Source: Planctomycetota bacterium (GTDB lineage: Bacteria; Planctomycetota; OFTM77). Taken from it: a stretch of DNA of 64,000 nucleotides. The stretch covers positions 124,001 through 188,000 of the forward strand of contig JAJDCO010000130.1 of the NCBI GenBank assembly GCA_029260795.1, written 5' to 3'. The notes beneath the pieces were generated by a model that worked only from the letters and a program-made list of their open reading frames with translations, had not been told where the DNA came from and made no database searches. A program made the translations under genes and the position numbers. How positions within the stretch are numbered: the stretch's first letter is position 1; the number at the start of each line of letters is the position of its first letter. Shown here in pieces: positions 59,971-64,000 of this stretch.

Positions 59971-62855
59971 CGCACATGATACGAGAGTGCGATCGTGTCG
60001 AAGATCGCGACACGATCGTCGAACGAGTCGGCCTGGAAGTTCAGGCGTACGCGAATCCACGAAAGACCATCCAGCGTGTCGAGGTCCTCGACCCATCCGG
60101 TCGCGTCCCTTCCCGCGCCATCCGCATCGCCGTAGAACTCGACCCGAACCTGGGCACCCGATGGCTGTCGCATAAGCGGTGGCTCTAAGGCGATCTCGTC
60201 CCAATCGATCTTCGTGCCCGGACTCCCTGCCTCGGCCACGTAGTACGGCGACGTCGCGGTCGAATGCTTGCGAGCGAAACGGAATCGATGCAGGTAGAGG
60301 GCGCTGTCCCCGGGCACTTGCGGTGCCCCGCCCGGGATGCCCGTGGCGACGGTCAGTGTGAAGGGATCATGGACCGGGTTGGTTGCAGAGCCGACCGTAT
60401 ACACACGGCGGAACGGCGCCAGCGTCGGCAGCAGATTGATCTCGTAGCCGTTGAAGAGCCCGGCCAGTGGGTCGACCTGGACCCCGATGTCGATCAAGAG
60501 GTTGTCGCGCGCGTTGTACTGGAAAGGGCGTTCGAAGGCGGGATAGCGGTAGAAGAAAGGTGAGGGCGGCGAGTCGGTCACCTGCAGCAGATAGCTCGTC
60601 TCGGGAATCACCGTGATGGGCGAGTCGCTCGGGTTGTTCGCGAACACGCTCGAGAGACCGGACCCGGGCGCATTCGGTTGCGGATTGACGCGGGTGTGCG
60701 ATACGCGCATCTCGAAGCTTTGAAAGCGCGTCGGGAACAGAATGCCGTTGATCGGCGCCCACTCGAGTCCCTCGAGCTGCCAAGGTCCTTCGACTTGCGA
60801 GACACCGAGGAACGCGGCCGGAACCACCGTTTGAAGACGCGCCCCCGCCGGGTTCAAGGGAGTCGTGACGCCGGGCGGGAAGTTCGGGAGCAACGCTCCC
60901 TGGTTTGGGTCCTTCAGGCTCCAGCTCCAACGACGCACGGGTCCGCCTGCCAGCAGACCGGCCGGTGCCTTCCGATCGTGCTCGTTTCGCGAGTCGTCGT
61001 CCCAAACGGATCTCGAGTCGAAGGTCTCGACCACTGCCCGTGTGAAGTCTCCCGTCGACTCTTGCACCGTGAAGTCGAGGCGGAACACGTGATGCGGCCC
61101 GCGATCCTGGAACAGGTTCGGCTCCAGAACGCCCCCCTCCAAGCCGTTGCCCGCGAGATCGCGGATGCCTTCGACCTCGAGCGTGAACGGATTGTCTGCG
61201 AGAAGAATCAAGACGTACGAGCGCGCCTTGGGGCCCCAGCCGTGCGGTGCCCGGGGAGGTCGGAACAGCACCGTGTGCAGGTCGGCATCGAGCTCGATCT
61301 GGCCGAACACCACATCCTCCGGAAACTGGTGAGCGCTCTCGTCGGTCTCCAGAACGAAGAACGTCGAAAAGGCCCCCAGGCTGGTGGGATCGATCGGCTC
61401 GTTGAATCGCACCCCGACCCTCGCCTGCGCCGCCACCTCCTCGACTCGGTCCAGCGTCCGATCGCGATAGGCGTAGGTCGCCACGACCTCGAGTCCACTC
61501 TCGACCTCGCTTCCGAGCTCGACCTTCCCTCGCAGACGCCCGCTTCGGTACTGGACCCAACCGCGCTGAATGCTCTCGTAGCTCGCCAAAACCAGGACAC
61601 CAGGACTCACGTCGATCGGGAAGACCACACGACCCGAGATCTGGCCGGTCTGGTAGTCGATCCGGCCCCCGTCACCGAGCCCTCCCAGCGCATCATCCTG
61701 AACGACATTGCCGTCGTCCGCGCTCAAGCGAAGGCTGCCGGGCCGAATCGGGGCTTGGGTCAGCCGGTACGGGCCACCGGCGTCGAAGTCTTGCTCTCGA
61801 CCCCCTTCGGTTACCTTGCCGGTCGATTCCCCGACGACCTCGAATCCGTTACTGAGCACACCGATATCGAAGCGCCCGTCGCCATCGAGGTCGAGCGGCT
61901 CGTCGGCGACGAAGCTCTCAGGCACCTCCTCGACTCCGATCCAGCTCCGGCCGGCTACGAGCGGCGCGTGCGCCAGGAAGCTCGGAGATCCCCCATCGAA
62001 GTCGATGACTCGTGAGTCAGTCCAACGACCCAATCGCTCTACAGGCACGCGGGTCAGATCGTCGGCGAAACTGGCGTCGGTCACGAGGACCTCGGCGAGG
62101 TCGATTCGCCCACGATCGCGATCCGATCGATACTCTTGCCCACCGGACGTCACCAAGACCGGGCTCCTCGTATCAGGGAGATAGCCGCGGTACGGGTCGA
62201 AGTCTCCGCCGGATCGTAGCTGGAGTACGATATCCGACAAGCCGCGCTCGTCGTCCTCCCGACGAGGTCGGATCGGTCGGCCTCGCGAGTCTCGCACGCG
62301 CGCATTCCCCTCGGTGGGCAACACCAGCTCGAGGTTCGCGAAGCTAGCCGACCCGGAAGCCGGCAGACCCTCGAGACGCACCGGCAACCCGTGCTCACTC
62401 GCCTCCTCGAAATCGATCACGGGATCGAGGATGAGCTGCGTGCCGTCGACACGATAGCGAACCGTGATCGCCGCTCCCGTCCGGCGATCACGCAGCCGCA
62501 CCGACTGTCCGTCGATCGATGCCGAGTCGAGCGCCGCAGTGAAGCGCAGCACCAGTACTGCGTTGCGGGGTGCACGCGAGAAACCCGGCTCGCCCGTGCC
62601 GAGCACCTCGAGTGTCGTCCCCGGATCGAGGATCTCGAGGAGCTCGCCAGACTCCGAGTCTTCGAGCACGAGGCTGTCGGGCGGCAGGAGCAACTCTCCG
62701 TCCCCGGTCCGAACTTGGCGAGCGACCGCAACCGAGTCGAGCGTCAAGCTCGTCGATCCCGTCACCCCGCTCGAGCCGCTGCCTCCGCAGCTCGCGATCC
62801 CCAGCACCACTCCGAGCCATCCCCCGACCGCGCAGATACCGCATCGAGTCTTCAT
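59967..62855 (-). CDS. Large surface lipoprotein with Ig-like domains
   Basis: A 962-residue protein with a lipoprotein signal (VVLGIASC, Cys23). Big_5/SbsA-like Ig domains are visible: an early one (RNAVLVLRFTAALDSASIDG) and a later one (ARVGVRFNEPIDPTSLGAFS). A segment with LDLDGDGRFDIG resembles a calcium-binding or FG-GAP-like loop. The remainder is beta-rich and ends in a domain that could bind carbohydrate (WDEIALEPPLMRQ, IRVRLNFQADSFDDRVAIFD). GGAGGTGA before the ATG fixes the start. It is probably a secreted or cell-surface structural or binding protein; no enzyme motif is seen. Confidence 0.8.
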   Translation of the reverse strand: MKTRCGICAVGGWLGVVLGIASCGGSGSSGVTGSTSLTLDSVAVARQVRTGDGELLLPPDSLVLEDSESGELLEILDPGTTLEVLGTGEPGFSRAPRNAVLVLRFTAALDSASIDGQSVRLRDRRTGAAITVRYRVDGTQLILDPVIDFEEASEHGLPVRLEGLPASGSASFANLELVLPTEGNARVRDSRGRPIRPRREDDERGLSDIVLQLRSGGDFDPYRGYLPDTRSPVLVTSGGQEYRSDRDRGRIDLAEVLVTDASFADDLTRVPVERLGRWTDSRVIDFDGGSPSFLAHAPLVAGRSWIGVEEVPESFVADEPLDLDGDGRFDIGVLSNGFEVVGESTGKVTEGGREQDFDAGGPYRLTQAPIRPGSLRLSADDGNVVQDDALGGLGDGGRIDYQTGQISGRVVFPIDVSPGVLVLASYESIQRGWVQYRSGRLRGKVELGSEVESGLEVVATYAYRDRTLDRVEEVAAQARVGVRFNEPIDPTSLGAFSTFFVLETDESAHQFPEDVVFGQIELDADLHTVLFRPPRAPHGWGPKARSYVLILLADNPFTLEVEGIRDLAGNGLEGGVLEPNLFQDRGPHHVFRLDFTVQESTGDFTRAVVETFDSRSVWDDDSRNEHDRKAPAGLLAGGPVRRWSWSLKDPNQGALLPNFPPGVTTPLNPAGARLQTVVPAAFLGVSQVEGPWQLEGLEWAPINGILFPTRFQSFEMRVSHTRVNPQPNAPGSGLSSVFANNPSDSPITVIPETSYLLQVTDSPPSPFFYRYPAFERPFQYNARDNLLIDIGVQVDPLAGLFNGYEINLLPTLAPFRRVYTVGSATNPVHDPFTLTVATGIPGGAPQVPGDSALYLHRFRFARKHSTATSPYYVAEAGSPGTKIDWDEIALEPPLMRQPSGAQVRVEFYGDADGAGRDATGWVEDLDTLDGLSWIRVRLNFQADSFDDRVAIFDTIALSYHVR

Positions 62856-63177
62856 GAGTCACCTCCAGCATGTGACTGGAACGGCGTGGTGACCTGGTGC
62901 GGGTTCTCCTTGCCCCGCGGGCCCGAGGTCGACGCCGTGGCCTCCTCCGGTGACTTCACTCCCCAGCAGCAAGTCCGACGCCACATCCGGTGACGTCACT
63001 CGCGAAGCGTGCCTTCGCCCGCCTCGTACCGACGCGAGCTGCCGAAGCCACGGGCGATTGCGTGCGCGCGAACGATTCGCGCCAGCTCGCCACTTTTGCG
63101 ACCGGTGACGCACGATCACCGGGTCCGACGAGCGATGTCGCACGCACGACTGGCAGTAGATCGCTCGCTGCGCTCTC
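62856..63177. other. Gap with hairpin between lipoprotein and CHAT genes
   Basis: About 320 bases without a gene. CCGGTGA (63102-63108) pairs with TCACCGG (63116-63122) around a seven-base loop; it lies downstream of the minus-strand CHAT gene and could be its terminator, although no U-run follows. GGTGACTTCACT (62950-62961) recurs as GGTGACGTCACT (62991-63002), a short direct repeat with one mismatch. Confidence 0.4.
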
Positions 63178-64000
63178 TCAGCGATCCTCGGCGTCGCCGG
63201 GCGGCGGCTCGGCCGAGGCCGGCGTGCGGATCGTGAGCCCAAGCGAGCGAAACACCGAGCGCGGGATTCGCTCGCTCCCGAGATACGGCGAGAGCCGAAT
63301 CGCCTGATCCACCGCGCGCTCCGGACTCATCCGGTGAATCAGGAGCAGCGAGAGGAACGTGAAGTCGGCCAGGGCACTCGCATCCCAAGCAACGGTCGTT
63401 CGGTAGCCGGAGATGGGGAAGTTCGCACGGTCGCCGAGTGCGGCGTGAATGCGGGCCGGGGCGTCGCCTGCCATCATGCTGCAGCCCGACAGATGGAGGA
63501 GCTCGAGGTTGGGTACGTCTTTCAGTCCGGCGGCGATCTCCTCGGGACCGATCGTGCGGCCACCGACCGAGATGCCCTCGGTGGTGCCATGGGTCGACAG
63601 TAGCAGCACAACGGGTTCGGCGAGGAAGGCGACTTCACGGCAGAAACGCTGCAGGTCCTCGACATCGTGGAAGAAGCGTTGTCGGACCGACACGTGACGT
63701 GCGGATCCCATTGTGAAGTATCCCCGCAGCATGCTCCCGAAATCGTACTCGGGCTCCGAGAGGCCTGACTCCCAATGAGCCTCGAGGACCACGAGCCAGA
63801 TGCGGTCTGGCTCAGGCATCACGCGCTTACCGGTCCAACGCGTCCAGCGCTCGCTCCCCTCCGTCCACCACCTTCCCGCGAACTGGCGTCCGTCCTCGGA
63901 CAGCTCGAACCAGCCCTTTCCACTCGCCTCGGGCTCTTGGTACGTGAACTCCAGGCGCAGCCCTTCCACCCGACCTTCGATGCGGGAGCCGGGTGGAGAG
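63178..64000 (-). CDS. CHAT/caspase-like domain protein, 5' part outside window
   Basis: The C-terminal 273 codons or so of a longer gene; the frame is open to the window edge (SPPGSRIEGRVEGLR precedes an internal GTG). The clan CD caspase-like dyad is visible: VVLLLSTHGTTEG (His) and LLHLSGCSMMAG (Cys). The N-terminal part (LEFTYQEPEASGKGWFELSE, RQFAGRWW) is beta-strand-rich and contains a DUF-like sensor module (inference). CHAT proteases act in conflict systems and programmed cell death. No helicase, TPR or gasdermin partner is visible within the window. Confidence 0.75.
   Translation of the reverse strand, partial: SPPGSRIEGRVEGLRLEFTYQEPEASGKGWFELSEDGRQFAGRWWTEGSERWTRWTGKRVMPEPDRIWLVVLEAHWESGLSEPEYDFGSMLRGYFTMGSARHVSVRQRFFHDVEDLQRFCREVAFLAEPVVLLLSTHGTTEGISVGGRTIGPEEIAAGLKDVPNLELLHLSGCSMMAGDAPARIHAALGDRANFPISGYRTTVAWDASALADFTFLSLLLIHRMSPERAVDQAIRLSPYLGSERIPRSVFRSLGLTIRTPASAEPPPGDAEDR

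Overview
The window is a GC-rich (roughly two-thirds G+C by eye) bacterial chromosome segment with high coding density. No rRNA, complete tRNA, CRISPR array or phage block is visible. Several features point to a Gram-negative heterotroph: lipoprotein signals, a tricorn-like protease, an exosortase, a short S21 with a basic tail, and many secreted beta-propeller or alkaline-phosphatase-superfamily proteins. The flavour is Planctomycetota- or Myxococcota-like, but nothing in the window fixes the phylum.

Layout. 1-5.0 kb: the tail of an SGNH hydrolase, an AhpD-like/Rieske fusion and a large TPR/DUF3857/transglutaminase-like protein, joined by ATGA overlaps. 5.0-9.3 kb: a REP-like inverted repeat, rpsU, a sulfatase-like lipoprotein, a DUF2239 gene broken by a 10-bp tandem duplication, and an AT-rich gap. 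9.3-12.2 kb: a membrane-anchored Mrr-like nuclease, a leader terminator, and a secreted propeller/hydrolase-like protein ending in a GspG-like domain. 12.4-17.9 kb: a fadN-fadA-fadE beta-oxidation operon with the gene order of Bacillus fadNAE. 18.1-22.5 kb: a second sulfatase-like lipoprotein, a PIN-domain pair, and a mosaic in which an aspartokinase fragment runs in frame into half of an EamA transporter. 22.5-29.3 kb: recQ, a hybrid histidine kinase, an NAD-dependent epimerase and an SGNH hydrolase. 29.3-35.9 kb: a sulfatase-like pseudoenzyme and a two-gene wHTH + P-loop ATPase operon. 36.2-43.7 kb: sixA, pepA, a TPMT-like methyltransferase, PAP2, a fourth sulfatase-like lipoprotein and a GT39-like membrane protein. 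43.7-50.2 kb: a REP-associated tyrosine transposase flanked by copies of a 12-bp repeat, a membrane SGNH protein, a PQQ-type propeller and an M24 aminopeptidase. 50.4-55.5 kb: a tricorn-like protease and two tandem membrane paralogues. 55.5-64 kb: a decayed ankyrin gene, a compact exosortase locus with a probable substrate, a PqqB-like secreted hydrolase, a large lipoprotein and a CHAT/caspase-like gene cut by the window end.

Themes. (1) Four alkaline-phosphatase-superfamily 'sulfatases' all lack the formylglycine C/S-x-P-x-R motif, and one also lacks metal ligands. (2) Envelope and cell-surface functions dominate. (3) Four convergent gene pairs share exactly four bases, a palindrome (CTAG or TTAA) that is the stop codon of both genes. 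(4) Decay and small mobile sequences are scattered through it (REP-like repeats, RAYT, DUF2239, lysC/EamA, ankyrin). (5) The least described candidate systems are the wHTH/ATPase pair and the exosortase locus.
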